64,000 nt of DNA from Vogesella margarita (GTDB taxonomy: Bacteria > Pseudomonadota > Gammaproteobacteria > Burkholderiales > Chromobacteriaceae), in the NCBI RefSeq assembly GCF_028548475.1, contig NZ_JAQQLE010000001.1:186001-250000 (forward strand). The letters run 5' to 3'. The translations under genes were made by a program, and so were the position numbers. This document shows, one piece after another, positions 26,812 through 36,710 of this stretch; within the stretch, counting starts at the first letter, position 1, and each line of letters opens with the position of its first letter. The notes under the pieces were generated by a model that was not told the DNA's origin, made no database searches, and worked only from the letters and a program-made list of their open reading frames with translations.

Positions 26812-28768
26812 ACCGCGTCTGGCCCACTTTGCCGTGCTGGCGGCGCTGGCGCTGACCGTGCTGCCCCTGTTCCTGCAGCTGCCGCCGTGGGTGCCGCTGC
26901 TGTTTGCGCTGCAGCTGGGCGGCCGCGCGTGGCTGGCGTGGCAGGGACGGCAATTGCCGCATCGCGTGTGGCTGCTGCTGGCGATGATCGTGCCGGTGCT
27001 GCTGTTGTGGCTCAGCCTGCGCACCCTGGTTGGCCGCGAAGGCGGCGTGGCGCTGCTTTTGTTGCTGACCGGTTTCAAGGCGTTCGAGACGGTGACGCTG
27101 CGCGACTGGCGCGTGCTACTGGGGCTGGGCTTCTTCCTGGCCGCGACGCCGCTGTTGTTTGACCAGAGCCTGCCGTCGGCCTTGTGGTTACTGCTATCGC
27201 TGTTCGTGCTGACCTGGGCGATGGTGTTGCTCGCCGGGGTCGATAGTGCCGCCAGTCCGCGTGCTGCCGCGCTGGCGCTGCTGTATGCGATGCCGCTGAT
27301 GCTGTTGTTGTTCGTCGCCATGCCGCGGCTGCCCGGCCCGCTGTGGAGCATGCCGAGCACGGATCAGCGCGCCACCAGCGGCCTTAGTGACAGCCTGGCA
27401 CCGGGCAGCATCGGGCAGATGATTCCGTCGCGTGAGCCGGCGTTTACAGCCCAGTTTCGTGGTCGCCAGCCGACACGCGAGCAGCTGTACTGGCGGGTGA
27501 TGGTGTTCGACCGTTTCGACGGTGCGCGCTGGACGGCGGGCAGCGTGCCGGACAACGGCACTGCCTTGCTGCCAGGTGCGACCGAGGTGCTGGCGTACTC
27601 GGTCACCGCCACGCCGTTCAAGGGTGTGCTGCCGGTGCTGGAGCACGCGGTGTGGGCCGGCGAGGGCGTGCAGCAGGCCGCCGCCCAGCTGGTGCGGCGT
27701 ATCGATGCCCGCAATGAGGCACGCCTGCGCTACGACGTGCGCAGCGTGGCACAAGCGGCTTACCCGGCGGCGCTGAATGCGGAGCAGCGTGCGCACTATC
27801 TGCAACTGCCTGCGGCCAACCTTCGCACCCGGCAGCAGGGGGAGTTCTTCGCGCGCCAGTTCCGGGACGAGGCCGGCCGTCTGGCTGCTCTTCGCGCCTG
27901 GCTGCAGCAGCAGGGGTTGCGCTATACGCTGTCGCCTCCGTTGCTGCAGGGCGATGTGGTCGACGACTTCCTGTTCTCCAGTCGCCAGGGCTTCTGCGAG
28001 CATTTCGCCTCGGCCTTCGCCACCCTGGCCCGTGCCGCCGGCCTGCCGGCAAGAATCGTGGTCGGTTTTCAGGGCGGCGAATTCAACGCGGGCGGGCAGT
28101 TCTGGCTGGTGCGCTCCTCCGATGCCCACGCCTGGACCGAGGTGTGGCTGCAGGGACGCTGGCAGCGGGTGGACCCGACGGTGCTGGTGGCGCCATCGCG
28201 CATCGTCAGTGAAGTCGGCGAACTGGTGCCGGAGGCGCAGGCGGTATTGCCGGTGCTGGGGCGACGTCCGCCACAGTGGTGGCACACGGTTCAGGCGCAA
28301 TGGCAGCGTGCCGGTTTTGTCTGGCAGCAGTGGGTGGTGGATTACGATGCCCAGCGGCAGCAGAGCCTGTTTCAGCGCCTGGGGCTGGGCCGGGTGGGGG
28401 TGGGCAGCGTGATGACGGTATTGCTGCTCGGCGGTGCGTTGCTGGTGTTGCCGTTGCTGTTATGGCTGCTGTGGCGCCGGCCGCCGCCGCGCAGCTATCC
28501 GGTGCGCGGCTGGCAGCTGCTGGTGTCGCGCCTGCAGCAGGCCGGTGTCGCGGCGCAGGCCAGCGACACGCCGGCGCAGTTGCGCGACAAAGCCGCGCTG
28601 TTGGCGCCAGCGTTGCAGCAACAGCTCGCGCAGCTGCTCGCTGACTGGCAGCGCTGGCGCTACGCCGAGGGGGCGGCTGATGCCGATCCGCGCTGGCGCG
28701 GCTGGTGGTGGCAGGTGCGACGTTTCCGCCCGCCAAGGTTGGCCGCAAAAAAACGCACAGGGCGTTAG
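26801..28768 (+). CDS. TgpA-like membrane transglutaminase (DUF3488-transglutaminase-DUF4129)
   Basis: A 655-residue protein related to Pseudomonas TgpA. The N-terminal DUF3488 part contains about six membrane helices (to residue 180). A periplasmic transglutaminase-like domain has the catalytic triad C399 (GFCEHFAS), H443 (DAHAW) and D458 (RVDPT). Another membrane helix near residue 545 and a cytoplasmic DUF4129-like tail complete it. TgpA-type enzymes form or break amide bonds in the periplasm and matter for viability in Pseudomonas. ATG 26801 follows GGAG. Two copies of the 13-bp motif lie in the gene, one at its extreme 3' end, and its stop sits inside the rpoS terminator. Confidence 0.92.
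   Translation: MRSEPRLAHFAVLAALALTVLPLFLQLPPWVPLLFALQLGGRAWLAWQGRQLPHRVWLLLAMIVPVLLLWLSLRTLVGREGGVALLLLLTGFKAFETVTLRDWRVLLGLGFFLAATPLLFDQSLPSALWLLLSLFVLTWAMVLLAGVDSAASPRAAALALLYAMPLMLLLFVAMPRLPGPLWSMPSTDQRATSGLSDSLAPGSIGQMIPSREPAFTAQFRGRQPTREQLYWRVMVFDRFDGARWTAGSVPDNGTALLPGATEVLAYSVTATPFKGVLPVLEHAVWAGEGVQQAAAQLVRRIDARNEARLRYDVRSVAQAAYPAALNAEQRAHYLQLPAANLRTRQQGEFFARQFRDEAGRLAALRAWLQQQGLRYTLSPPLLQGDVVDDFLFSSRQGFCEHFASAFATLARAAGLPARIVVGFQGGEFNAGGQFWLVRSSDAHAWTEVWLQGRWQRVDPTVLVAPSRIVSEVGELVPEAQAVLPVLGRRPPQWWHTVQAQWQRAGFVWQQWVVDYDAQRQQSLFQRLGLGRVGVGSVMTVLLLGGALLVLPLLLWLLWRRPPPRSYPVRGWQLLVSRLQQAGVAAQASDTPAQLRDKAALLAPALQQQLAQLLADWQRWRYAEGAADADPRWRGWWWQVRRFRPPRLAAKKRTGR
27811..27823 (-). repeat. 13-bp motif copy, reverse, in tgpA-like gene
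   Basis: Exact reverse complement of AAGGTTGGCCGCA, read as P-A-A-N-L-R. Confidence 0.85.
28735..28747 (+). repeat. 13-bp motif copy at the 3' end of the tgpA-like gene
   Basis: Exact AAGGTTGGCCGCA, read as P-R-L-A-A-K, seven codons before the stop and touching the rpoS terminator. Confidence 0.85.
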
Positions 28769-28779
28769 CGCTGTGCGTG
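28747..28779 (-). terminator. rpoS terminator
   Basis: Read on the minus strand: a stem CGCACAG/CTGTGCG followed by seven T (the plus-strand A run at 28747-28753). It overlaps the last codons of the convergent tgpA-like gene. Confidence 0.8.
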
Positions 28780-28798
28780 TTGTCGGCTGGCGGTCGTC

Positions 28799-29743
28799 TT
28801 AGAGCAGGAAGTCCTTGGAGATGCCCTTGCGGCGAAGAATGCGGCGCAGGTGCTCCAGTGCCTCGATCTGGATCTGGCGTACCCGTTCGCGAGTCAGGCT
28901 CAGCGTGGCGGCCAGCTCTTCCAGCGTGCAGATCTCGTGGTTGTTGAGGCCGTAACGGCGCTCGATCACCATGCGCTGCTTTTCGGTCAGCTGCGCCAGC
29001 CATTCGTGTACGAAGTGTTCGATCTGCACATTGTGCAGCTGGGCGTCCGGCTCCTCGTGCTGCTCGTCGGGGATGGACTCGCCGATCGACAGCATCGGGT
29101 CGATATCCAGTGGCGCATCCAGTGAGGCCATGCGCTCGTTGAGGCTCATCACCTTGCGCACTTCTTCCACCGGCTTGTCGACCAGATGGGCGATTTCGTC
29201 CAGGGTCGGTTCGCGGCCGATCTGGCTTTCCAGATGGCGCGAGGCGCGCAGGTAAATGTTGAGTTCCTTGATGACGTGTACCGGCAGGCGAATGGTGCGC
29301 GACTGGTTCATGATCGCCCGTTCCACGCTCTGACGGATCCACCAGGTGGCATAGGTGGAAAAGCGGAAGCCACGCTCCGGATCAAACTTCTCCAGCGCGT
29401 GCATCAGGCCGATGTTGCCTTCCTCGATCAGGTCGAGCAAGGCCAGTCCGCGATTGATGTAGTGCTTGGCAATATTGACCACCAGCCGCAGGTTGTGCTC
29501 GATCATCTTCTGCCGGGCGGCGAAGTCGCCTTGCACCACTCGGCGCGCCAGCGCCACTTCTTCCGCAGGCGTCAGCAGGGCATTGTTGCCGATGTCGTTG
29601 AGATAGATCTGGGTGACGTCGGTGACCTCACTGACCGCCGAGCTGACGCTGCTTTCCTCGGCCTCTGCGGTTTCCTTGGCCTCCGCCTCCTGCTCTACCT
29701 CTTCATCCAGCACTTCTTCAAGTAGTTCCAGATCATCGCTCAT
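28799..29743 (-). CDS. rpoS: RNA polymerase sigma factor RpoS
   Basis: The stationary-phase and general-stress sigma factor, 314 residues. After an acidic N-terminal tail come region 1.2 ([27 protein letters not shown]), region 2 ([61 protein letters not shown]), region 3 and region 4 ([50 protein letters not shown]). The surE-pcm-nlpD-rpoS order is conserved in Beta- and Gammaproteobacteria. In E. coli the main rpoS promoter lies inside nlpD; I cannot place one here. The ATG at 29743 follows GGGGGAAAG. Confidence 0.98.
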   Translation of the reverse strand: MSDDLELLEEVLDEEVEQEAEAKETAEAEESSVSSAVSEVTDVTQIYLNDIGNNALLTPAEEVALARRVVQGDFAARQKMIEHNLRLVVNIAKHYINRGLALLDLIEEGNIGLMHALEKFDPERGFRFSTYATWWIRQSVERAIMNQSRTIRLPVHVIKELNIYLRASRHLESQIGREPTLDEIAHLVDKPVEEVRKVMSLNERMASLDAPLDIDPMLSIGESIPDEQHEEPDAQLHNVQIEHFVHEWLAQLTEKQRMVIERRYGLNNHEICTLEELAATLSLTRERVRQIQIEALEHLRRILRRKGISKDFLL

Positions 29744-29789
29744 GACGCTTTCCCCCGCTTGCAGTTACCCCGGTGCAGGGGAGTCCCTG

Positions 29790-30860
29790 CTAGGGTTTGG
29801 CTTCCAGAAACTTGCTCGGATCGACCGGCTTGCCCATTTCCCGGATTTCAAAATGGAGTTTTACCTGATCTGCGTCGGTATCGCCCATTTCGGCAATTTT
29901 CTGGCCTTTCTTGACCGCTTGTCCTTCTTTGACCACTAATGCGCTGTTGTGTGCGTAAGCTGACAAATAAGTCTTGTCGTGGCGGATGATGATCAGCTTG
30001 CCATAACCACGCAGGCCGCTGCCACTGTAGACCACCTTGCCGTCATTGGCTGCCATTACCGGCTGTCCCAGTTTGCCGCTAATGTTGATGCCCTTGTTCT
30101 GCTCAGAGAAGCCCCGGACCACCTTGCCCTGCGTCGGCCACTGCCACTGGCTGCCTGTGCTGGCCGCTGTTTCCGGCCGGTTGCTGTCGATGGGCGCACT
30201 GGGCGTGGCCGGAGCCGTGGTGACGGTGGTCTTTGGCGCTTGTTTCTCTTGCGGCTGCTTTTCCTGTGGTGGCAACTTCTCCTGCGGTACAGGTGGCTTG
30301 CTGTTGCCCTCTGCCAATTGTGGCAGCTGTTTGCTGGCATTCTCCGAATATGGCAGCTTCAATGCCTTCGGATATTGTTTCAGTGTTTCGTTACTGTTCT
30401 TCGCGGCGCTGCCCACCGTCTTGCTGGTGGTCGTGACCACTTCGGCTGGTGGCTTCGCCGCGGTTACCGTCGCCGTGCTGCCCGGCGGGGTCAGGCGCAA
30501 CGTCTGGCCAACCTTGATGTTGTAGCCATCCAGATTATTCCATTCCGCCAGATCCTGATAGCGCAGACCATTATTAACCGCAATGCGGTACAGCGTTTCG
30601 CCCGCCTGGACCTGGTGCGTACCGCTCACCGCCGGCGTGTTTGCTTTCGGCAGTGAGCTCAGCCGAATCGGGCTGCTCTGCGTGTCCGCTGCAACCTGGC
30701 CTCCGCCTGCAGCTTTGCTGCTGTTTGCCGTACTGCCAAAGACGCTGGCCTGGCCGGCCACGATCGGCGCCGGCGTTGAATTGCTGGTGGCGCAGGCGGC
30801 CAGCAGCAATGGCAAAACGAAAGGTAGCGGTTGGATCAGTTTAAATACTTGCTTGTACAT
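29790..30860 (-). CDS. nlpD: Lipoprotein NlpD: LysM plus degenerate LytM domain, amidase activator
   Basis: A 356-residue outer-membrane lipoprotein with lipobox LLLAAC (C23). A LysM peptidoglycan-binding module follows (HQVQAGETLYRIAVNNGLRYQDLAEWNNLDGYNIKVGQTLRL). A long low-complexity linker rich in K, P, Q and E precedes the C-terminal M23/LytM domain. The domain lacks the metal-binding His and Asp (KGINISGKLGQPV replaces the usual HxGxDxxAxxG), and HFE stands in place of HxH. It is therefore probably inactive as a peptidase and acts by activating an AmiC-type amidase at the septum. The start ATG 30860 gives a proper signal peptide; the frame stays open upstream. Confidence 0.95.
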   Translation of the reverse strand: MYKQVFKLIQPLPFVLPLLLAACATSNSTPAPIVAGQASVFGSTANSSKAAGGGQVAADTQSSPIRLSSLPKANTPAVSGTHQVQAGETLYRIAVNNGLRYQDLAEWNNLDGYNIKVGQTLRLTPPGSTATVTAAKPPAEVVTTTSKTVGSAAKNSNETLKQYPKALKLPYSENASKQLPQLAEGNSKPPVPQEKLPPQEKQPQEKQAPKTTVTTAPATPSAPIDSNRPETAASTGSQWQWPTQGKVVRGFSEQNKGINISGKLGQPVMAANDGKVVYSGSGLRGYGKLIIIRHDKTYLSAYAHNSALVVKEGQAVKKGQKIAEMGDTDADQVKLHFEIREMGKPVDPSKFLEAKP

Positions 30861-30949
30861 TGGCTTGAGGATGTTATAAGCCAGTTCTGAGCTGGCTGTA
30901 AATTGTCTGACAATCTGGCTGGCGTGTGCTGTTGCGTTTGTGCCCTGCA

Positions 30950-31621
30950 TCATTGTTTGCCGGGCAGCAGTGGCACGAAGCGGACGGCCTCCAGCCGGGT
31001 TTCCTGAATGGCGGTGGCGGTTTTTTCGTACAGCCACAGGTGCTGCTCCTGGTCACCGATCGGCAAGACCAGCCGGCCGCCGGTGGCCAGCTGCGGTAAC
31101 AGTGCCGGCGGCACCTGGCGGGCGGCAGCGGTCATGATGATGCCGTCAAACGGTGCCACGTCGGGCAGCCCCTGATGGCCGTCGCCATGAACCAGTCTGG
31201 CATGGACCAGCTTGGCATTGCGAAGGTTCAGCCGTGCCTTGTCGAGGATGCCGGACAGGCGTTCGACGGAGTAGACCTGGGCGCCGGTTTTCAGCAGCAC
31301 GGCGGTCTGGTAGCCGCAACCGGTGCCGATCTCCAGGATCTTGCCGGGGGTGCTGCGTCCTTCCAGCAGCTTTTCGGTCATGCGTGCCACCGTCAGCGGC
31401 TGGGAGATGGTCTGTCCCTGTCCGATCGGCAACGATACGTCGTCGTAGGCGCGGGTGGCCAGTGCCTGGTCGATGAACAGGTGGCGTGGCACTTCGTACA
31501 TTGCCGCCAGCACCCGCTCGTCGCGTATGCCCTGCTGGCGCAGGCGTTCGATCATGCGCAGGCGCGTGCGCTCCGAAATCATGCCGTAGCTGCCCTGGGC
31601 AACGCTTACTGGTTGAGCCAT
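30950..31621 (-). CDS. pcm: Protein-L-isoaspartate O-methyltransferase
   Basis: Pcm methylates isoaspartyl residues that arise by protein ageing, starting their repair; it supports stationary-phase survival. At 223 residues it has normal length. Family motifs are [34 protein letters not shown], the SAM site [15 protein letters not shown], and [29 protein letters not shown]. The ATG at 31621 overlaps the end of surE by 16 bases, so translation is coupled. The four-gene block ends in rpoS. Confidence 0.97.
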   Translation of the reverse strand: MAQPVSVAQGSYGMISERTRLRMIERLRQQGIRDERVLAAMYEVPRHLFIDQALATRAYDDVSLPIGQGQTISQPLTVARMTEKLLEGRSTPGKILEIGTGCGYQTAVLLKTGAQVYSVERLSGILDKARLNLRNAKLVHARLVHGDGHQGLPDVAPFDGIIMTAAARQVPPALLPQLATGGRLVLPIGDQEQHLWLYEKTATAIQETRLEAVRFVPLLPGKQ

Positions 31622-32346
31622 GTGCGGATGGATCCCATTTGTTCGCTGGCGGTCAGGTCTATCATCAGCGGCGTGACCGAAATCCGGTTATGGCGAATGG
31701 CGTGGAAATCGGTGCCGGCACCGGCATCCTGCTCCGGGCCGACCGGGCCGACCCAGTACACGGTGTCGCCGCGCGGATTCTTGCCGGCAATTACCGGTTC
31801 GGCATGGTGGCGGCGACCGAGGCGGGTGACCTCGATCTCTTGCAGTTGCGCCACCGGCACGTCGGGAACATTGACGTTCAGCAGTACCGGCTGGGTAAAC
31901 GGTGTCTTGAGAGTATTGGCCATCAGCAGGTCGACGGCATGGCAGGCGCTGGCGAAGTGGTGGTACTTGCCGGCCAGCGAAACGGCGACTGCCGGAATGC
32001 CGAGCAGGAAGGCTTCGGTGGCGGCGGCGACGGTGCCCGAGTACAGCGTGTCGTCCCCCATGTTCGGGCCATGGTTGATGCCGGAGAACACCATGTCAGG
32101 CTTGAAGTCGAGAAAGCCGGTGACGGCAACGTGCACGCAGTCGGTAGGGGTGCCGTTGACATAGAAGTAGCCGGATGCCGCCCGCTTCACGCTCAGCGGT
32201 CTATCCAGCGTCAGCGAGTTGCTGGCGCCGCTGCGGTCGCGCTCCGGCGCCACCACCACGACCTCGCCGTATTTGGCCAGGGTGCTGGCCAGGGCCGCGA
32301 TCCCCGGCGAGAAATAACCATCATCATTACTAACAAGAAATTTCAT
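31606..32346 (-). CDS. surE: 5'/3'-nucleotidase SurE
   Basis: SurE is a divalent-metal nucleotidase and exopolyphosphatase that helps survival in stationary phase. The 246-residue protein starts with the metal-binding [15 protein letters not shown] (D8, D9). It continues with [17 protein letters not shown] (metal-ligand serine) and [27 protein letters not shown], all typical. It is the first gene of the surE-pcm-nlpD-rpoS group, and the next upstream gene (nadA) is separated by its own terminator. Confidence 0.98.
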   Translation of the reverse strand: MKFLVSNDDGYFSPGIAALASTLAKYGEVVVVAPERDRSGASNSLTLDRPLSVKRAASGYFYVNGTPTDCVHVAVTGFLDFKPDMVFSGINHGPNMGDDTLYSGTVAAATEAFLLGIPAVAVSLAGKYHHFASACHAVDLLMANTLKTPFTQPVLLNVNVPDVPVAQLQEIEVTRLGRRHHAEPVIAGKNPRGDTVYWVGPVGPEQDAGAGTDFHAIRHNRISVTPLMIDLTASEQMGSIRTWLNQ

Positions 32347-32438
32347 GGCAACCTTCCGTCCAGACCATCCGATTGTATCCGCGTATGCTGGTGGCGCAAA
32401 ATTTCTCTGTCAGGCGGTTCGGTGGTTCGGTGCCGCAT

Positions 32439-32464
32439 GAAAAAGGCCGGCGTGAGGCCGGCCC
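32439..32464 (-). terminator. nadA terminator
   Basis: On the minus strand the inverted repeat GGCCGGC/GCCGGCC is followed by TTTTT (plus-strand A run at 32440-32444). Confidence 0.8.
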
Positions 32465-32488
32465 GGGGTGGTGCATCGTCGCGTCGAC

Positions 32489-33406
32489 TCAGGCGTAGTA
32501 GCGCTGGCTGAAATCGAGCATGCGTTCGATCGGCAGGCGGGCGGCGTCCATCTCGGCCTGGCTCAGATAGTCGATGCGGGTACCCTGGCCTTGCTGTGCG
32601 CGCTTGACCGCTTCGATGGTGTTCATCTTCATGTACGGACAGGAGTTGCACTGGCAGCCGGCGTAGATCGGTGCCTGGCGGATGTCCAGTTCCGGGCGGG
32701 CCAGGCGCATGTTGTAGAGAATGCCGTCTTCGGTGGCGACAAAGATCACGTCACTGACCGCGCCGTCATAGGCTTTGATCCAGTTGAGCATGCCGGAGGT
32801 GGAGCCGACGTACTGCGCACGCTTGAGTACCGGCAGTGGGCTCTCCGGGTGGGCAATCAGGTAGGCCTTGCTGTTGACGGCTTCCAGTGCCTCGTTGAGC
32901 GCGGCCTCGTTGAACTTGTCGTGTACCTCGCATACCGCCGACCACAGCGGCATGTCGTAGCCGTACTGGTAATTGAGGTAGCCGCCCATGTTGCGATCCG
33001 GCGAGAAGATGACTTTTTTGCCTTGCTCGTACAGGTGGGCAATGATGTCGTCGACGTTGCGGCTGGTGACGATCCAGTCCGACAGTGCCTTGTGCGCGGC
33101 CGAGGAGTTGATATAGGACACGTGCACGTGATCGGGGTGGCTCTCGCGCCACTGGCGCAGCGCCTCGACATCGGTCTGCGTCACCAGCGAACAGGTGGAG
33201 CCGGCGTCCGGCAGGATCACTTCGGCTTGCGGGTTCAGGATTTTTGCCGTCTCGGCCATGAAGCGCACACCGGCGAAGACGATGATGTCGGCTTTGGATT
33301 CGCGTGCGAACAGGGACAGTTCGAGGCTGTCTCCCACCTTGTCGGCCATTTGCTGGATTTCGGGCTGGGTGTAGTAGTGCGCAAGTGTAACGATGCGTTT
33401 AGACAT
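32489..33406 (-). CDS. nadA: Quinolinate synthase NadA, short form
   Basis: NadA condenses iminoaspartate with dihydroxyacetone phosphate to quinolinate in NAD synthesis and carries an oxygen-sensitive [4Fe-4S] cluster. The 305-residue protein resembles the shorter, Thermotoga-type length rather than the E. coli form (about 347). Cluster cysteines fit C72 (STCSL), C159 (SAVCEVH) and one of C251, C253 or C256 (GCQCNSCPYMKMNT). ATG 33406 follows GGGGA and matches the family start MSKRIVTLAHYYTQPEIQ; longer in-frame starts lack support. No nadB or nadC lies nearby. Confidence 0.96.
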   Translation of the reverse strand: MSKRIVTLAHYYTQPEIQQMADKVGDSLELSLFARESKADIIVFAGVRFMAETAKILNPQAEVILPDAGSTCSLVTQTDVEALRQWRESHPDHVHVSYINSSAAHKALSDWIVTSRNVDDIIAHLYEQGKKVIFSPDRNMGGYLNYQYGYDMPLWSAVCEVHDKFNEAALNEALEAVNSKAYLIAHPESPLPVLKRAQYVGSTSGMLNWIKAYDGAVSDVIFVATEDGILYNMRLARPELDIRQAPIYAGCQCNSCPYMKMNTIEAVKRAQQGQGTRIDYLSQAEMDAARLPIERMLDFSQRYYA

Positions 33407-33645
33407 GGTAGCAATCCCCGGCGCGGGCATGAGCCCTGGCTGTTGGCGTTGATTCTTGATGCGGCGCAACAAAAATGCAGCGCCAAACAGGGAAGATTAG
33501 CAATATTGTTCGCGCGGCGCTACTGTCGAGATGCGTTGTATGCCGTAGGCAAGTGGTCGCTGTATCTTTACATATCTGCAATGACAACCGGCCATTGCTC
33601 GCGCCACTCAGGCCGGAAACCTCTGTCCATCAGGATGGCAAAACT

Positions 33646-36348
33646 ATGAAACCGCACTATCTGACCCCGTTGTTCTCTCCCCGCAATGTCGCCGTGATCG
33701 GCGCCAGTGATACGCCCGGCTCGGTGGGGCAGGCGGTGTTTGCCAACCTGCTGGCCGGCAACTTCCAGGGCAAGCTGTATCCGGTCAACCTCAATCACCG
33801 CATCGTCGGCGGCATTGCCGCCACACCGTCGGTACGGCTGATCGAAGGACCGATCGACCTGGCGGTGGTGACCACGGCGTTGCGCGGTCTGCCGGCCATC
33901 GTCAAGGACTGCGGCAAAAAGGGGGTCAAGGCGATCCTGCTGGCCAAGGACTTTTCCGATTCGGAGGACGTGGAGCGCGCGGCGATGGACGAAGCGCGTT
34001 CGCTGGCGCGCCACTACGGCATCCGCATCCTCGGCCCCAATGTGCTGGGCCTGATGCGGCCGGTGGCCGGCTTCAATGCCAGCAACTACAACAGCCGGGT
34101 GAAGGCGGGCAATCTGGCGCTGGTGTCGCAGTCCTCGGCGCTGTGTACCGCGATGCTGGACTGGGCCGACAGCAAGGGCATCGGCTTTTCCAGCGTGGTG
34201 TCGGTCGGCGAGGCGCTGGACGTCGAGTTCGGCGAAATCCTCGATTACCTGATCGCCGACAACTTCACCCAGGGCATTCTGTTGCATGTACACCACGTGC
34301 ACGATTCGCGCCGCTTCATGAGCGCGCTGCGGGCGGCGGCGCGGACCAAGCCGGTAGTGGTGGTGAAGTCCGGGCGCTACGAGGACGACGTGATCGGCGT
34401 CACCCACTCCTCGAACATGGTCGAAAGTGGGGATGTGTTCGATGCCGCGCTGTCGCGGGCCGGTGTGCTGCGGGTGGCCACCATCGCGCAGCTGTTCACC
34501 GCCGCCAAGGTGCTTGCGGCCAACTATCGCGTCACCGGCAAGCGCCTGGCAATCGTCACCAACGGCATCGGCCCCGGCGTGCTGGCGGCCGACAGTGCCT
34601 ATATGTACGGCGTGGAGCTGGCCAAACTGTCTGCTACTAGTCTCGATCTGCTCAACGAGTCCCTGCCGCGCAATTGGTCCGGTAGCAACCCGGTCGACAT
34701 CATCGGCGACGCCAGCCCGGTACGCTTCCGTACAGCGGTCAAGGTCTGCCTCGACGATCCCAATGTCGACGGCGTACTGGTGATCTTCACGCCGCAGGCC
34801 GGCACCGACCACCTGACCACCGCGCAGCTGATGGTCGGCTTGCAGCGCGAGAGCAACAAGCCGCTGTTCCTGTCCTGGCTGGGCGATGCCAAGGTGTCGG
34901 AAAGCCGCGAACTGTTTTCCCGCTCGAAGTGTGCGCATTTCCGCGCGCCGGAATTCGCCATCGAAGTGTTCCGCAACCTGGCGTCCTACCACCAGAACCA
35001 GCAGCTGCTGCTGCAGACACCGGGGCCGCTGGAAGGCGAGCGGCTGGTGCCGGACGTGCTCAGTGCCCGCGCGGTGATTGCCACGGCACAGGCGGAAGGG
35101 CGCAGCATCCTGTCGGAGCGCGAATCGAAGGCGGTGCTGGCCGCCTTCAACATCCCGGTGAACCCGACAAGGTTGGCCGCAAGCGAGGACGAGGCGGTGC
35201 GCTACGCCGCCGAGATCGGTTATCCGGTGGTGCTGAAGATCGACTCGCCGGACATCATCTACAAGTCGGATGTCGGCGGCGTCGAGCTCAATATCAGCAA
35301 CGAAGCCACGCTGCGCGACGCCTACCGCGGCATCATCGGCCGCACGCTGCAGGCGCGGCCGGAGGCGAAGATCGTCGGCATCTCGGTGCAGCCGATGCGC
35401 AAGCGCCGCTTTGCCCGCGAGCTGATGGTCGGCGTGACCCACGATGCCTCGTTCGGGCCGGTGATCACCTTCGGTGCCGGCGGGATCGCGGTCGAAGTGA
35501 TGCAGGACCGCGCCTTGAGCCTGCCGCCGGTCAACCACTACCTGGTGGAGCGCATGATCGACAAAACCCGCATCGGCAAAATACTCGGCCCGTTCAAGAA
35601 CATGCCCGGCATCGACATCGAGGCGCTGAAGAATATCGTGCTGCACGTGTCGGAGCTGGTGTGCGAGCTGCCGGAAGTGCGCGAGATGGACATCAATCCG
35701 CTGATGGCGGACGAGTCCGGCGTGGTGGCGCTGGACGCGCGCATCATCGTGCAGCCGCAAGCGCAGGGCAAACCCTACGGCCACATGGCGATCATGCCGT
35801 ACCCGGTGCACATCGTGCACTGCGCGATGCTGAAGGACGGCACCACGGTAATGATCCGGCCGGTGCGTCCGGAAGACGCACAGATGCAGCAGGAGTTCGT
35901 GCGCAACCTGTCCGAGGAAAGCCGCTACAACCGCTACATGTCCAGCATCAAGCAGCTGTCGCAGAGCATGCTGGTGCGTTTCACGCAGCTCGATTACGAC
36001 CGCGAGATGGCACTGGCGATGGTACGCCAGACCGATGACGGCGAAGAGCAGCTGGCGGTGGCGCGCTACATTACCGATCCTGACAACGAGAGCTGCGAGT
36101 TCGCGCTGGAGGTGGCCGACTCGTGGCAAGGCAAGGGCATCGGCGTGACCCTGATGCAGGCGCTGTTCGACGCGGCGCGCGAACAGGGGCTGAAAACCAT
36201 GGTTGGCGAGGTGCTGGCCGGCAACAAGGGCATGCTGAAACTGATGGCACGACTGGGCTTCGTGGTGACCACGCATCCGGAAGACCGGGCGCTGACCATC
36301 GTGACCAAAGACCTGCAAGGCGAGGCGGCGGTGAAGTCCCTGCAATAA
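33646..36348 (+). CDS. Acyl-CoA synthetase (NDP-forming)/GNAT fusion, Pat-type protein lysine acetyltransferase
   Basis: A 900-residue fusion protein. An N-terminal CoA-binding domain (about 1-130, SPRNVAVIGASDTPGSVG) is followed by succinyl-CoA-ligase-like domains and an ATP-grasp domain (about 490-710, LAAFNIPVNPTRLAASEDEA and VVLKIDSPDIIYKSDVGGVELN). A C-terminal GNAT acetyltransferase (about 730-890, FALEVADSWQGKGIGVTLMQALFDAAREQG) completes it. Homologues (PatZ/YfiQ, Pat) use acetyl-CoA to acetylate lysines of metabolic enzymes such as acetyl-CoA synthetase; the synthetase part usually senses acetyl-CoA. A deacetylase-family enzyme is also in this window, but not adjacent. Start ATG 33646 follows CAGGATGG. 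One 13-bp motif copy is inside. Confidence 0.92.
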   Translation: MKPHYLTPLFSPRNVAVIGASDTPGSVGQAVFANLLAGNFQGKLYPVNLNHRIVGGIAATPSVRLIEGPIDLAVVTTALRGLPAIVKDCGKKGVKAILLAKDFSDSEDVERAAMDEARSLARHYGIRILGPNVLGLMRPVAGFNASNYNSRVKAGNLALVSQSSALCTAMLDWADSKGIGFSSVVSVGEALDVEFGEILDYLIADNFTQGILLHVHHVHDSRRFMSALRAAARTKPVVVVKSGRYEDDVIGVTHSSNMVESGDVFDAALSRAGVLRVATIAQLFTAAKVLAANYRVTGKRLAIVTNGIGPGVLAADSAYMYGVELAKLSATSLDLLNESLPRNWSGSNPVDIIGDASPVRFRTAVKVCLDDPNVDGVLVIFTPQAGTDHLTTAQLMVGLQRESNKPLFLSWLGDAKVSESRELFSRSKCAHFRAPEFAIEVFRNLASYHQNQQLLLQTPGPLEGERLVPDVLSARAVIATAQAEGRSILSERESKAVLAAFNIPVNPTRLAASEDEAVRYAAEIGYPVVLKIDSPDIIYKSDVGGVELNISNEATLRDAYRGIIGRTLQARPEAKIVGISVQPMRKRRFARELMVGVTHDASFGPVITFGAGGIAVEVMQDRALSLPPVNHYLVERMIDKTRIGKILGPFKNMPGIDIEALKNIVLHVSELVCELPEVREMDINPLMADESGVVALDARIIVQPQAQGKPYGHMAIMPYPVHIVHCAMLKDGTTVMIRPVRPEDAQMQQEFVRNLSEESRYNRYMSSIKQLSQSMLVRFTQLDYDREMALAMVRQTDDGEEQLAVARYITDPDNESCEFALEVADSWQGKGIGVTLMQALFDAAREQGLKTMVGEVLAGNKGMLKLMARLGFVVTTHPEDRALTIVTKDLQGEAAVKSLQ
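35169..35181 (+). repeat. 13-bp motif copy in the Pat-type gene
   Basis: Exact AAGGTTGGCCGCA, read as T-R-L-A-A-S. The 10-base core also occurs in reverse at 34515-34524 in the same gene. Confidence 0.85.
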
Positions 36349-36352
36349 GCGC

Positions 36353-36382
36353 TTGCGGTATAAGGGAAAAGTGCCATAAAAT
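36353..36382 (+). promoter_or_regulatory. Candidate promoter of the rpsP-rimM-trmD-rplS operon
   Basis: TTGCGG (36353-36358) and TAAAAT (36377-36382) with an 18-base spacer, 43 bases before the rpsP start codon. Confidence 0.5.
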
Positions 36383-36425
36383 CGGAAGCTTTTCTACGAT
36401 TCCGTAATTTTAAGGACAATCGACA

Positions 36426-36674
36426 ATGGTAGTGATTCGTCTTGCACGTGGTGGCTCCAAGAACCGCCCGTTCTACAGCGTGGTAGTAACTGATTCCCGC
36501 AGCCGTCGCGATGGCCGCTTCATCGAGCGCGTTGGTTTCTACAACCCGGTCGCCAACGAGAAGGAAGAGCGTGTACGCCTGTCCATGGACCGTCTGAACT
36601 ACTGGATCGGTTCTGGCGCACAAGTTTCCGACTCCGTTGCGAAACTGCTGAAAGAGCAGCCAAAAGCCGCTTGA
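36426..36674 (+). CDS. rpsP: 30S ribosomal protein S16
   Basis: The 82-residue S16 binds 16S rRNA early in 30S assembly. The sequence [41 protein letters not shown] is characteristic. It is the first gene of the rpsP-rimM-trmD-rplS operon, and the ATG follows AAGGACAATCGACA. Confidence 0.99.
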   Translation: MVVIRLARGGSKNRPFYSVVVTDSRSRRDGRFIERVGFYNPVANEKEERVRLSMDRLNYWIGSGAQVSDSVAKLLKEQPKAA

Positions 36675-36710
36675 TCTCCGTTGATCTGCCAATAAACGGA
36701 GCCTGAGCGC

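Noticed and set aside
33568-36345. Long open frame antisense to the Pat-type gene (925 codons)
   Set aside because: Same codon-position shadow; composition is low-complexity His/Arg/Gln and the forward frame is a clear conserved protein.
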